A stretch of 39,259 bases of DNA, from positions 1 through 39,259 of the forward strand of contig JAEZSC010000130.1 of NCBI GenBank assembly GCA_023422005.1, in the 5' to 3' direction. Position 1 is the stretch's first letter; every line of letters begins with the position of its first letter. This DNA is from Bacillota bacterium (GTDB lineage Bacteria; Bacillota; Clostridia; Christensenellales; UMGS416). The notes below the pieces were generated by a model, which saw only the letters and a list, made by a program, of their open reading frames with translations, searched no databases and was not told where the DNA came from. Made by a program: the position numbers and the translations under genes. Below, in pieces: positions 1 to 7,963 of the stretch.

Positions 1-2
1 CC

Positions 3-554
3 AAGGATTTCCGGGAGCTCATCGATGAGGTGGCAACGCTCATGGCCTATGAGGTCACCCGCGACCTGCCCCTGCGCGAGGTGGAGATCGAGACGCCGGT
101 GGCCCGCACCAAGACCTATGTCATCGATGGCAAAAAGCTGGGCATCGTGCCCATCCTGCGCGCCGGCCTTGGCATGGTGGACGGCATCCTGAAGCTAGTG
201 CCCGCCGCCCGTGTGGGCCATGTGGGCCTCTACCGCGACCCGGACACGCTGCAGCCCGTGGAATATTACTGCAAGCTGCCCACCGATGTGGCCGAGCGCG
301 ACATCATCGTTGTGGACCCGATGCTGGCCACCGGCGGCAGCGCCGCCGCCGCCATCACGTTCCTGAAGGACAAGGGCTGCAAGCACATCAAGCTCATGTG
401 CCTGATTGCAGCGCCCGAGGGCATCGCCCATGTGCAGGCGGAGCACCCGGACATCGACATCTTTGCCGCCGCCCAGGACGACCACCTCAACGAGCACGGC
501 TACATCGTGCCGGGGTTGGGGGATGCCGGGGATCGGTTGTTCGGAACGAAATAG
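3..554 (+). CDS. upp: Uracil phosphoribosyltransferase, 5' end outside window
   Basis: Pyrimidine salvage enzyme of the cytosol that makes UMP from uracil and PRPP. The frame is open from base 3, so the first GTG at 30 is not the real start; the N-terminus lies before the window. Visible family hallmarks are the conserved GIVPILRAGLGM block, the PRPP-binding loop DPMLATGGSA, and the C-terminal uracil-binding segment PGLGDAGDRLFGTK that ends UPRTases. The visible part is about 184 residues of a family usually near 209. It is followed after 23 bases by a strong terminator, so it ends its transcription unit. The identification is secure from motifs. Confidence 0.97.
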   Translation, partial: KDFRELIDEVATLMAYEVTRDLPLREVEIETPVARTKTYVIDGKKLGIVPILRAGLGMVDGILKLVPAARVGHVGLYRDPDTLQPVEYYCKLPTDVAERDIIVVDPMLATGGSAAAAITFLKDKGCKHIKLMCLIAAPEGIAHVQAEHPDIDIFAAAQDDHLNEHGYIVPGLGDAGDRLFGTK

Positions 555-577
555 GTTAAGAGCATAGAGAGAATGAG

Positions 578-609
578 CGCCCGCTTCCGTGTGGAGGCGG
601 GCGCTTTTG
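578..609 (+). terminator. Intrinsic terminator of upp
   Basis: A perfect 8-bp GC stem (GCGCCCGC at 578-585, GCGGGCGC at 598-605) with a 12-base loop is followed directly by TTTT. It starts 23 bases after the upp stop. Confidence 0.85.
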
Positions 610-610
610 C

Positions 611-1027
611 ATGGAGTTAGCGTCATTTGGCGGGACCTGCACATCGCTTCGCCGATATCCAGTCGGCGAGTGCGGCAGAACCGCACAGGGCGACGCTGGG
701 CTACGGCGCCCTTTGCTGCACTGTGCAGCATCGCCTTGCTCTCACGCCGGCACAGCCGGCATTACCGCAAGGCGGGGCAATGCATCCTGCGCCAGGGCCA
801 AAGGGTTTTCCGGTCGCCCTTTGAAAACCTTCGGATCCCTTATTTTAGGATAGGCTCTGCCCTTGCCGCCTTAGCCATCTCTTGCCGCATTGGAACGATG
901 CAGGCAAGGCTTTGCGAGGGTGTGGCTTTGCCACCTTTAAGCAAAGCCGTGCGCACACAGGTGCTGCGGCAATCTGATCTGAATTCCCCTCGCCCCGTGA
1001 GGGGAGAGGGGTCTGGGGAGAGGGCTC
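611..1027. repeat. Gene-free array of inverted repeats
   Basis: No convincing gene is seen in these 417 bases on either strand. Consecutive hairpins are readable: CGCCGA/TCGGCG near 653-671, GTGCGG/CCGCAC near 670-686, TGCTGCAC/GTGCAGCA (714-730), CGCCTTGC/GCAAGGCG (732-774) enclosing GCCGGC/GCCGGC (746-760), GGTTTTC/GAAAACC near 807-834, GGCTTTGC/GCAAAGCC near 907-948 enclosing GTGGC/GCCAC, and TCCCCTC/GAGGGGA near 986-1006. The 711-788 part is related to a segment inside the gene at 8225. The array could be a cluster of small repeat elements or a structured transcript. ORFs drawn across it have no recognisable content. Confidence 0.6.
711..788. repeat. Hairpin element, copy 1 (related to 9004-9084)
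   Basis: A hairpin (714-730) is followed by a two-tier stem: CGCCTTGC (732-739) with GCAAGGCG (767-774), enclosing GCCGGC (746-751) with GCCGGC (755-760). It shares TTGCTCTCA, ATTrCCGCAAG and GGGGCA with 9004-9084, where the first hairpin is kept with different arms. GCGCC flanks it on both sides (706-710, 789-793), as it does copy 2. Strand and function are unknown. Confidence 0.6.
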
Positions 1028-2320
1028 CTAGCTGCCTGCCTCGTCACCCGACGGTTCCTGTGTTTTCTCCGGCTCCACATGCAAGTTCCTGTCAAACCAC
1101 GAAACAACCCCGGCCGCCGCCATGCCCACGCCAGTCACGATGAGCAGCGCCTCTATGCTGACCAGATCGGCCAAGGGCCCAAAGATAAAGGAGCCTATCG
1201 GCATGGCCGCCACGGTGACCAGGCTTACGAAGCTGAACACCCGGCCCTGCATATCCGCGGGCACCCGCTGCTGCAGCAGCACCATACTGGCCGAGTTGTA
1301 GAAGGGCAGCACCAGGCCGGTAAGCGCCATCACCGCCAGGAAAAACCAGAACCACGCCGCCATGCCCACGGCCAGCGTCAGCACACCCAATGCCACACAG
1401 GACACCATCAGCGTGAGAATCCGGTTTTTAAAGCCGCCCCAGGCCGCCACCAGCAATCCGCCCACGGTCATGCCGCCGCTAAACAGCATCTCCGAAGCCG
1501 TCAGCCGCCACACGTCGGGGCCGAAGCTACGCGTGACCATCAGCGGCGAGAGCAGCGCCACCGGCACCGCCAGGAACATGACCACGGCGAAGAACCGCAG
1601 CATGCTGCGCACGAAGCAGTTGCCGCGCACATAGGCGATGCCGGCCTTCAGGTCGTCCAGATAACCGGTGTTCTGGGCCTCGAGGGCCTTGGCGTGGGCG
1701 GCGATGGGGATGGCCAGCAGGATGGAGATCGCGATGGCCGCCGTGACCACGTCCAGGAAGAATAGAATCTCCAGGCGAGCCAGCGCGTACAGCGCGCCAG
1801 CGGCAGCCGGCGAGGCCAGCATCACGACCGACTGCACGGTGCCCTGTATGCCGTTTACGCGCATGAGCTTGTCCGGCGGCACCAGCTGCGGCAGCATTGC
1901 CGAAATGGCCGGGGACTGTATGCCGCTGCCCAGCGAACGGACGGCCGCCACGGTGAAGAGCATCCACAGCTCTCCATGCCCCATCAGAAAGGCCACCGCC
2001 AGCGCCAGTGTGGCCACGGCGATGCCGGCGTCGGCGTAGATGATCAGCTTTTTGCGGTTGTAACGGTCGGCCCACACGCCGGCGAACAGCGAAATGACGA
2101 TCTGCGGCGCGAAGGAGCACAGCGTGGAAACGGCGATCAGCACGCCGGATTGGGTCTTAAGCGTTACATACCAGATCATCGCGTACATGACCAGCGACGA
2201 GCCGAACAGCGATACCGCCTGGCCGGCCAAAAAGGCCGCTGTGCGCCGCTGCCAGCCCTCATAGCCCGGCGGGTCCGGTGCTTTGGTTGCGTTAGCTGGT
2301 GGGTTGTCCTGCGTGTTCAT
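1028..2320 (-). CDS. MFS efflux transporter (Mef/EntS-like)
   Basis: A 430-residue major facilitator superfamily protein with about 12 predicted membrane helices. The motif GVWADRYNRKKL after helix 2 is the MFS motif A region, and the layout (AVSLFGSSLVMYAMIWYV start, SPAISAMLPQLVP, LQQRVPADMQGRVFSF in the second half) resembles the macrolide or enterobactin exporter branch. The ATG at 2320 is chosen over the TTG at 2326 because AGGAG lies 8 bases before the ATG but only 2 before the TTG. It follows yvcK on the same strand with a gap of 92 bases and may be read from the murB-yvcK operon. Substrate cannot be told from the sequence. Confidence 0.85.
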   Translation of the reverse strand: MNTQDNPPANATKAPDPPGYEGWQRRTAAFLAGQAVSLFGSSLVMYAMIWYVTLKTQSGVLIAVSTLCSFAPQIVISLFAGVWADRYNRKKLIIYADAGIAVATLALAVAFLMGHGELWMLFTVAAVRSLGSGIQSPAISAMLPQLVPPDKLMRVNGIQGTVQSVVMLASPAAAGALYALARLEILFFLDVVTAAIAISILLAIPIAAHAKALEAQNTGYLDDLKAGIAYVRGNCFVRSMLRFFAVVMFLAVPVALLSPLMVTRSFGPDVWRLTASEMLFSGGMTVGGLLVAAWGGFKNRILTLMVSCVALGVLTLAVGMAAWFWFFLAVMALTGLVLPFYNSASMVLLQQRVPADMQGRVFSFVSLVTVAAMPIGSFIFGPLADLVSIEALLIVTGVGMAAAGVVSWFDRNLHVEPEKTQEPSGDEAGS

Positions 2321-2412
2321 GGGCAACTCTCCTGTTTTTGTGAAATGTGATTAGTATGCCTCGTAAAGCGCCGTGCCACCGTGAGCGCGGGCACAAAATG
2401 GAAACGATTGAG

Positions 2413-3666
2413 TCAATATCTTCGTAAAATCCCCATAATGGCCGCCGCCAAGCCGGAATAGCTGTGGCGCACCATATCGCGGCTGACCCGCAGCAGAGGG
2501 CGCTCCACCACGCGGTAGCCCATGGCTTCCAGCGCCTCACGCTCGGCGCGGATGGGCTGGGCGCCGTCGGCCCGATACCGTTCCAGCAGTTCCGGAGGCA
2601 AGGTAAAGTCGTTGTTGGCCAGCACCACGTTCACCAGGCCGCCGCCGCAGTGGGCCTGCAGCGCCTGCAAGTGTTCCACAGCACCCAGGCCCTCGGTCTC
2701 GCCGGGCTGGGTCATCAGGTTGAGCACGAACACCTTGGGCGCGGGGTTGCGCCGGATGGCGTCCACAACGCCGCGCACAAGCAGGTTGGGCAGCAGCGAC
2801 GTATACAGGCTGCCGGGGCCTATCACGATGAGCTCGGCCTCGGTGATGGCTTGCAGCGCTTCGGGCAGCGGCTGGCAGTTCTCAGGCTGCAGCCATAGCC
2901 GCTGGATGCGGCTGCCCCGGGTTCGTTGGCTCATGCCGATGGAGCTCTCGCCGGACACAACCTCGCCGCTTTGCAGCCGGGCCTGCAGGCGCACGTCGTC
3001 CAGCGTCACCGGCAGCACTCGGCCTTCCACGTTCAGGATGTCGCTTAAGCGCTGCACGCCTTCCAAAAAGCCTCCGGAGGTGCCGGCCATAGCGGCCAGG
3101 AACAGGTTGCCGAAGGACTGGCCCTTGAGCTGCCCCTCGGGGAAGCGGTATTGCAGCAGCTGTTCCATGACCGGCTCGGCCTCGGATAGGGCCAAAATGC
3201 AGTTGCGGATGTCGCCGGGGGGCAGCATGCCCAGGTCGTCGCGCAGCATGCCGCTGCCGCCGCCGTCGTCGGCCACGGTTACCACAGCGGTCAGGTTGGC
3301 GGTCACCTGCTTTAAACCCCGCAGCAGCGAGGACAAACCGGAACCGCCGCCGATGGCCACGATGCGAGGCCCTTTGTGCAGCACGTTGAGCGCGTACAGG
3401 CGGTCGCCCACACGGCCCGCACCCTGGCCCGCCGGCAGGCGCACGACCTTGCGCACGAAGGCGGCGATGCCCGCGGCCATCAGCGCCAGGCCAACGGTCA
3501 GCATCACCAACTCATACAGCGGCGCGCGCCGCTCATAAAAAAGCGACGCGCCATAACTCATGATCAACAACCCCACCAGCGCCACGGCAAGATGGCGCTT
3601 GATGCCGGCGCCGGGGCGCAAGGCCGCGGGCAGGCGCAGAATCAAGCGCAGGGCCCAGGCTCTCAA
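2413..3666 (-). CDS. yvcK: Gluconeogenesis factor YvcK/CofD family, membrane-anchored
   Basis: A 417-residue protein of the YvcK/CofD-like family, known in Bacillus to bind UDP-sugars and to be needed for growth on gluconeogenic carbon and for normal wall synthesis. Residues 1-95 hold two hydrophobic helices (about 27-43 and 51-71), as in many clostridial members. The Rossmann core begins at IVAIGGGSGLSSLLRGLK (GGGSG at 106-110), followed by VVTVADDGGGSG, LPPGDIRNCILAL and VIGPGSLYTSLLPNLLV. The TTG start overlaps the rapZ stop as TTGA, which suggests translational coupling. The usual next gene in this cluster, whiA, is not present: an MFS exporter follows. Confidence 0.93.
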   Translation of the reverse strand: MRAWALRLILRLPAALRPGAGIKRHLAVALVGLLIMSYGASLFYERRAPLYELVMLTVGLALMAAGIAAFVRKVVRLPAGQGAGRVGDRLYALNVLHKGPRIVAIGGGSGLSSLLRGLKQVTANLTAVVTVADDGGGSGMLRDDLGMLPPGDIRNCILALSEAEPVMEQLLQYRFPEGQLKGQSFGNLFLAAMAGTSGGFLEGVQRLSDILNVEGRVLPVTLDDVRLQARLQSGEVVSGESSIGMSQRTRGSRIQRLWLQPENCQPLPEALQAITEAELIVIGPGSLYTSLLPNLLVRGVVDAIRRNPAPKVFVLNLMTQPGETEGLGAVEHLQALQAHCGGGLVNVVLANNDFTLPPELLERYRADGAQPIRAEREALEAMGYRVVERPLLRVSRDMVRHSYSGLAAAIMGILRRY

Positions 3667-4523
3667 CGGCTGTCCCTTTCCCGGGCCATGTCCCGGTGGC
3701 TGACGGTGGCGTTGTAACCGGTCTTGAGCAGCATCTCCTGCAGCACTTCGGCCATGGCAACCGAGCGGTGCTGCCCGCCGGTGCAGCCGATGGCCACCAC
3801 CAGTTCGTTGCGGGCCTCCTTGCGGTACAGCGGAATCACCGCCACCAGCTGCGCCACGATGCTCTCGGCGAAGGTTTGCGCTCCCTCAAAGGCCATGACG
3901 AAATCCCGCACGGGCTTGTCCTGACCGGTCTTGTTGCGCAGTTCTTCCACATAGAAGGGGTTGGGGATGAAACGCACGTCATATACGAAGTCTGCCTCGG
4001 GGGGGATGCCTCTCTTGTAGCCGAAGGTTACGATGGACACATGGAACCCTGCCGCCGAGCCTTCGGCGAACACGTCGTTGAGCCGCTCCCGCAGCTGTTT
4101 GGGCAATATTTGGCTGGTGTCGATGAGCAGGTTGGCCTCTTCACGCAGGCGCCAGAGCTCCCGGCGCTCCTCGGCGATTGCTTTGGACAAACTGCCCAGC
4201 GCGGCCAGCGGGTGGCTGCGGCGGGTTTCCTTGTAGCGCTTGATGAGCACCTCGTCGGCGGCGTCCAGGAACAGCAGCTCATAATCGATGCCATAGTCCT
4301 TGAGGTCCGCCAGCGCCCGGTTGATGTCGCCGAAAAAGCGCCCGCCGCGGATGTCCGCGCCGATGGCTACGCGCTCCATGCCCTCCTTGCGGCACAGGCC
4401 CACCAGCGTGCCGATGAGCAGCGGGGGCAGGTTGTCCACGCAGAAGAAGCCCAGGTCCTCCATGATGCGCAGCGCGTGGCTCTTGCCCGCGCCGGACAAA
4501 CCCGTCACAACAACCAATCTCAT
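3663..4523 (-). CDS. rapZ: RapZ/YvcJ family nucleotide-binding protein
   Basis: A 286-residue P-loop NTPase of the RapZ (YvcJ) family. Walker A is GLSGAGKS at residues 8-15, followed by the conserved DLGFFCVDNLPP block. The C-terminal domain keeps the family end motif GCTGGQHRSVAMAEVL. In E. coli RapZ is an RNA adaptor for RNase E; in Firmicutes the protein binds nucleotides and its RNA role is less clear. The ATG overlaps the stop of the PHP gene by 4 bases, and its own stop overlaps yvcK, so the three genes form a tightly coupled unit. Confidence 0.96.
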   Translation of the reverse strand: MRLVVVTGLSGAGKSHALRIMEDLGFFCVDNLPPLLIGTLVGLCRKEGMERVAIGADIRGGRFFGDINRALADLKDYGIDYELLFLDAADEVLIKRYKETRRSHPLAALGSLSKAIAEERRELWRLREEANLLIDTSQILPKQLRERLNDVFAEGSAAGFHVSIVTFGYKRGIPPEADFVYDVRFIPNPFYVEELRNKTGQDKPVRDFVMAFEGAQTFAESIVAQLVAVIPLYRKEARNELVVAIGCTGGQHRSVAMAEVLQEMLLKTGYNATVSHRDMARERDSR

Positions 4524-5296
4524 GGTGTCCTCCTTCGTTTGAGCACGAAACCGCTGCCCACTGCGTTGATGACGCGAGAGGCGGGCACGCCGGCCTGTGC
4601 GGCCAGCGCCAAGCCCGGGGCGAAATCGCCCACGCGGGAGGGTTTGTGGGCGTCACTGCCGATGGCGAACCACGCGCCCTGGTCCAGCGCCACCCGCAGG
4701 TTGTCCACCGTGGGCATCTTGTGGGAGCTGTTAATTTCTATCACGGCGCCGTTTTCCACGGCGGCGCGGGCCAGCGTTTCCATCACGATGGGGAAGTGAT
4801 AGCCCGGATGGGTCAGGATGTCGATGGAGTAGCGCCGCAGGGCGTTGCACAGCGCCTCAGTGCCGGCTTGGGCCACGGAATGGCGCAGCCGGCGCACGAT
4901 CTTGGACAGGCTGGTGCCCCATTCCACCCGCCGCAGGTAGCTGGGCGAGGTGGACAGAACCATGCGGTGCAGCCCCAGATTCAGGATGTCCAGTTTGTCC
5001 AGATAACGTTCCGGTACGTCGATGCGCCCGTCCATGCTCACGACGTTGGCCTCCACGCCCAGCAGCACCTCGATCTGGCCTTGGTACTTGCGGTTGAGCC
5101 CATCCACGATGGCGCGCATCTGCAGGAATTTTTCACCGGTCAGGCCCATAAGCGGCTGGGCGAAGCCGTGGTCGGTCACGGCCAGACGCTTAAGGCCCCG
5201 GCGTATGGCCACGCGGACGTTGTCCTCGATGGTGCCCCTGCCGTGGCTGTAGATCGTATGGGTGTGGTAGTCGGCCTCCAGAGCGATGTCGCTCAT
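4520..5296 (-). CDS. PHP-domain phosphoesterase
   Basis: A 258-residue PHP (polymerase and histidinol phosphatase) metallohydrolase, YcdX-like. The metal-binding start is DYHTHTIYSHGRG (D9, H11, H13, H18), followed by LAVTDHGF, GVEANV, LTHPGYHFP and GSDAHKP. This gene commonly sits between murB and rapZ in clostridia; the substrate is not established. The ATG at 5296 has AAAGGA 6 bases upstream. That ribosome binding site lies only a few bases after the last stem of the structured RNA at 5313-5553, so folding of that RNA could affect its translation. Confidence 0.9.
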   Translation of the reverse strand: MSDIALEADYHTHTIYSHGRGTIEDNVRVAIRRGLKRLAVTDHGFAQPLMGLTGEKFLQMRAIVDGLNRKYQGQIEVLLGVEANVVSMDGRIDVPERYLDKLDILNLGLHRMVLSTSPSYLRRVEWGTSLSKIVRRLRHSVAQAGTEALCNALRRYSIDILTHPGYHFPIVMETLARAAVENGAVIEINSSHKMPTVDNLRVALDQGAWFAIGSDAHKPSRVGDFAPGLALAAQAGVPASRVINAVGSGFVLKRRRTP

Positions 5297-5312
5297 ACCA
5301 TATCCTTTCGAC

Positions 5313-5553
5313 GGCTGTCCGAAAAGGCTACGCCTTTTGGCCAGCCTGTCGTGCTCGATGCTGTGGCATCGAACACGATTCAGACGACCTGTTCTTGCCC
5401 TTCCTTACCGCCCGCCGCGCATGTCGCCGGGCGGTATCTTCGCTTTCAACTCTCATAATCGATTTACTAGTACGTAGATTCACCTGCGGTCGGGTTCTTT
5501 TGCCTACCTTGTAATTTTTTTTGATTCCCTCCGTCGGGTGAACCGCCGTCGGG
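5313..5553 (-). ncRNA. Candidate structured RNA, copy 1 (between murB and PHP gene)
   Basis: Read on the minus strand, this 241-nt element aligns along its whole length with 34166-34415. Shared blocks include CGGTTCAyCCG (5545-5535), CCGCAGG, AAGCGAAGAT and GTCGTCTGAAT. Stem A pairs ACCGCCCG (5435-5428) with CGGGCGGT (5414-5407). Stem B pairs CGTGTTCGATGC (5377-5366) with GCATCGAGCACG (5361-5350). Stem C has outer GGCTG/CAGCC (5346-5342, 5317-5313) and inner AAAAGGC/GCCTTTT (5338-5332, 5328-5322). No clear promoter is seen directly upstream, so it may be part of the murB operon transcript. ORFs drawn through it on either strand are by-products of the RNA sequence. From size, host type and multi-stem layout, raiA RNA is the known family I would compare first, but I cannot confirm it. 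Confidence 0.75.
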
Positions 5554-5582
5554 ATCATGCAATTCTTCTCATGCAAGAGTTT

Positions 5583-6515
5583 TCAGATAGTTTGGCGCGG
5601 GGCGTCCTCGCCCACGACCTTGACTTCCATCTCCAGATCCACGCCGGCGTGCTCGCGCACCCGGGCCACGACCTGGGCCGCCAGGGAGAGCACGTCGCCG
5701 GCGCTGGCGCCGCCCACGTTTACGATGAACCCGGCGTGCTTTTCGCTCACCATGGCGCCGCCCACCTTCAGGCCCTTGAGGCCCGCGTCCTCTATGAGCT
5801 TGGCCGCGAAGTGGCCGGCCGGCCGCTTGAAGAAGCTGCCGGCGCTGGGGAATTCCAACGGCTGCTTGGTGCGCCGGGCGGTCGTATATTCAGCGGTCTG
5901 TGCGCGGATGCGCTCCGGGTCTCCCGGTTGCAGGCGCAAGGCCACATCCACCACGGTCAGCGCGCCGTCGCTGGCCGCGCTGTGGCGGTAGCCGAAGGCC
6001 ATCTGCCCGTTGGTGAAGGTTTGCAGCTGACCGTCGGGCGTCACGACGGTCACGGACTCGATGATGTCCTTCATCTCGCCTCCGTAGGCGCCGGCGTTCA
6101 TGGCCGCGGCGCCGCCGATGGAGCCGGGGATGCCGCTGGCCCATTCCATGCCCGTAAGGTTTGCGCGGGCCGCCGCCGCGGCCACGGCCACCAGCAGCGC
6201 CCCGGCCTGGGCGCGCACGGCGGCGCCATCCACCTCGATGCGGGCGAACTGATCGCCAAACTGCAGCACCACGCCGCGGATGCCGCCGTCGCGCACCAGC
6301 AGGTTGCTGCCGTTGCCCAGCACCATCAGCGGCACACCCAGCCCGGCGCACAGGCTTAAGGCCCGCTGCGCGTCCTCGCGGGTGCGCGGCAGCACCAGCG
6401 CGTCGGCGGGCCCGCCCACGCGAAAGGTTGTATGCTCGCGCATGGGCGCGTCACGCAGCACCAGGTCCTCTCCCAGCGCCTCCTGCAGCTTCTCGATGAT
6501 GCCCGAAATTGTCAT
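5583..6515 (-). CDS. murB: UDP-N-acetylmuramate dehydrogenase
   Basis: A 310-residue FAD enzyme that reduces UDP-GlcNAc-enolpyruvate to UDP-MurNAc in peptidoglycan synthesis. Family motifs: TTFRVGGPAD (FAD-binding start), GNGSNLLVRDGGIRGVV, GMEWASGIPGSIGGAAAMNAGAYGGEM, YRHSA and GSFFKRP with the catalytic Ser, and the C-terminal Glu region. The start at 6515 (MTISGIIEKLQ) is preferred to upstream codons of the open frame because a promoter with -10 at 6547-6542 gives a short leader, AAGG-rich sequence precedes the ATG, and the extension has no family similarity. It leads the murB, PHP, rapZ, yvcK cluster. Confidence 0.96.
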   Translation of the reverse strand: MTISGIIEKLQEALGEDLVLRDAPMREHTTFRVGGPADALVLPRTREDAQRALSLCAGLGVPLMVLGNGSNLLVRDGGIRGVVLQFGDQFARIEVDGAAVRAQAGALLVAVAAAAARANLTGMEWASGIPGSIGGAAAMNAGAYGGEMKDIIESVTVVTPDGQLQTFTNGQMAFGYRHSAASDGALTVVDVALRLQPGDPERIRAQTAEYTTARRTKQPLEFPSAGSFFKRPAGHFAAKLIEDAGLKGLKVGGAMVSEKHAGFIVNVGGASAGDVLSLAAQVVARVREHAGVDLEMEVKVVGEDAPRQTI

Positions 6516-6541
6516 AAATCCCAACCTTTTCCTTTCCCAAT

Positions 6542-6570
6542 ATGATACCGTATCCGGTAGCAAAACGCAA
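6542..6570 (-). promoter_or_regulatory. Promoter of murB cluster
   Basis: On the minus strand TTGCGT (6570-6565) and TATCAT (6547-6542) are separated by 17 bases. Transcription would start near 6535, about 20 bases before the murB ATG. Confidence 0.6.
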
Positions 6571-6735
6571 AGTAGAGCTTCCCGTACATAGTATGGACGG
6601 ATGCGCAACCTTATGTAAGCGGAATTTCCTGCCGCCGGCTGGCGCGGCCGGCTTTGCAATGGCTTTGCGGAACCGCAGGCTTATCAAGTTTGTTCCCATG
6701 GCACCCCAAACCACGCTTTTCATAGGCGGCATTCC

Positions 6736-6764
6736 TTGCGATTGCCGGCCAATCGTATTATGAT
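6736..6764 (+). promoter_or_regulatory. Promoter of the NAGPA-domain gene
   Basis: TTGCGA (6736-6741) and TATGAT (6759-6764) with a 17-base spacer, about 60 bases upstream of the ATG at 6823. The 307-base murB/6823 divergent region holds nothing else I can support. Confidence 0.5.
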
Positions 6765-6822
6765 AGTTGTCGTGTCTCAACATGGCAGTTTGATATCTTA
6801 AACCTTTATCGGAGGTTGTCCT

Positions 6823-7950
6823 ATGGATTACACAAGACGGTCCCGCCGGGCCAACCGCGGAAATTATTCCGCGCCGCAGCCCAGGGGCCAGCAAGGACCG
6901 GCTCAGCCGCGAGGCAACCGGCCCGCCGGCCGGCGCAAACTGCCGGTGCTGGCGCTGGTGATCATAGACTTGGCCGGCGCGGCCGCCCTTTTCGGCGCGA
7001 TGTACTTAAGCTATACGATCCCCCGGGCCATCGACGTGACGCCCAGGCCGCTGCCGGTGCGCACGGCCAGCGCCCCGGTCAGTCCTTCACCCAGCGCCGA
7101 CGCGCTGCAGAGCGCCATGCAAATAGAATCGGCGCAGGCAGGCGAGGCCAGCGCCGAGCCCACCGTGGAACCCACCCCCACGCCGGACCAAGGCCAGTTT
7201 GGGGCGCAGTTTGCCGACAAGTTCTCCGATGGGGAGGGCGAGTATACCGAAAATGGCTACCGCAGCCGGGACATCAGCGTGACCATGGAGAAGAAGCAGG
7301 AGAACGGCGTCACGTGGTATGTGGCGGATATTTACGTGCGCAATCTGGACAACTTCCGCACGGCCCTGGCCAAGGACACCTTCGGCTCGGGATACAGCGA
7401 TACCACGCTGAACATGGCCGAGCAGAACAAGGCCATCGTGGCCATCTCCGGCGATTACTACAGCAACCACCGGACCGGCCCGGTGATTCGCAACGGTACG
7501 CTGTACCGCAATGACAAATTGGATGACGTGTGTGTTCTCTATAACGACGGCCAGATGAAGACCTTCGAGGCCGACGAATACGACGCCAACGACATCGAGA
7601 CCAACGGCGCATGGCAGGTGTGGAGCTTTGGCCCGAAGCTGCTCAAGGACGGCCAGCCCATGGAGAAGTTCAACAGTACGCTCAACCCCAAGAACCCCCG
7701 CGCCGCCATCGGTTATTATGAGCCCGGGCATTATTGCTTCGTGCTCGTGGATGGCCGCCAGGAGGGTTATTCCGCAGGCTTTACGCTCAAGGAGATGTCG
7801 CAGTTGTTCTATGACATGGGCTGCAAGGCGGCTTATAACCTGGATGGCGGCCAGAGCGCCATCATGGTGTTCAACGGCAAGTGGGCCAACCAGCCCTATC
7901 GCAACGGCCGTAACACCAGCGATATTCTCTACATCGCCGAGAAGCAGTAG
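6823..7950 (+). CDS. Membrane-anchored phosphodiester glycosidase (NAGPA) domain protein
   Basis: A 375-residue protein with a basic, Arg/Gly/Pro-rich cytoplasmic tail (1-40), one membrane helix (about 42-64), a Ser/Pro/Thr/Ala-rich linker to about 125, and an outer domain from about 135. The outer domain has AIVAISGDYYSNHRTGPVIRNGTLYRN, RAAIGYYEPGHYCFVLVDG and AAYNLDGGQSAIMVFNG, the signature of the NAGPA/DUF2233 fold (phosphodiester glycosidases and exopolysaccharide-related proteins). Likely acts on a cell-surface sugar, though the substrate is unknown. GGAGG stands 7 bases before the ATG. A 66-residue membrane protein follows 13 bases downstream. Confidence 0.88.
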   Translation: MDYTRRSRRANRGNYSAPQPRGQQGPAQPRGNRPAGRRKLPVLALVIIDLAGAAALFGAMYLSYTIPRAIDVTPRPLPVRTASAPVSPSPSADALQSAMQIESAQAGEASAEPTVEPTPTPDQGQFGAQFADKFSDGEGEYTENGYRSRDISVTMEKKQENGVTWYVADIYVRNLDNFRTALAKDTFGSGYSDTTLNMAEQNKAIVAISGDYYSNHRTGPVIRNGTLYRNDKLDDVCVLYNDGQMKTFEADEYDANDIETNGAWQVWSFGPKLLKDGQPMEKFNSTLNPKNPRAAIGYYEPGHYCFVLVDGRQEGYSAGFTLKEMSQLFYDMGCKAAYNLDGGQSAIMVFNGKWANQPYRNGRNTSDILYIAEKQ

Positions 7951-7963
7951 GAGGGCGGACGCG

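Noticed and set aside
195..731. Minus-strand ORF over upp
   Set aside because: Shadow of upp caused by high GC; no recognisable domain and it crosses the terminator.
987..1024. G/C-run sequence suspected to be a CRISPR-like or tandem repeat
   Set aside because: It is one imperfect hairpin with GAGGGG repeats; no spaced repeat units are present.
589..1143. Plus-strand ORF across the hairpin array
   Set aside because: Low-complexity translation of inverted repeats, no ribosome binding site and overlap with the MFS gene end.
5328..5576. 82-residue minus-strand ORF resembling the ORF at 34213-34440
   Set aside because: The shared text (RRHxRRA, SSES) comes from the structured RNA present at both places; differences follow base pairing and not codon positions, and the rest of the two ORFs does not align.
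6516..6659. Upstream extension of murB
   Set aside because: The promoter lies inside it and the added residues do not match MurB.
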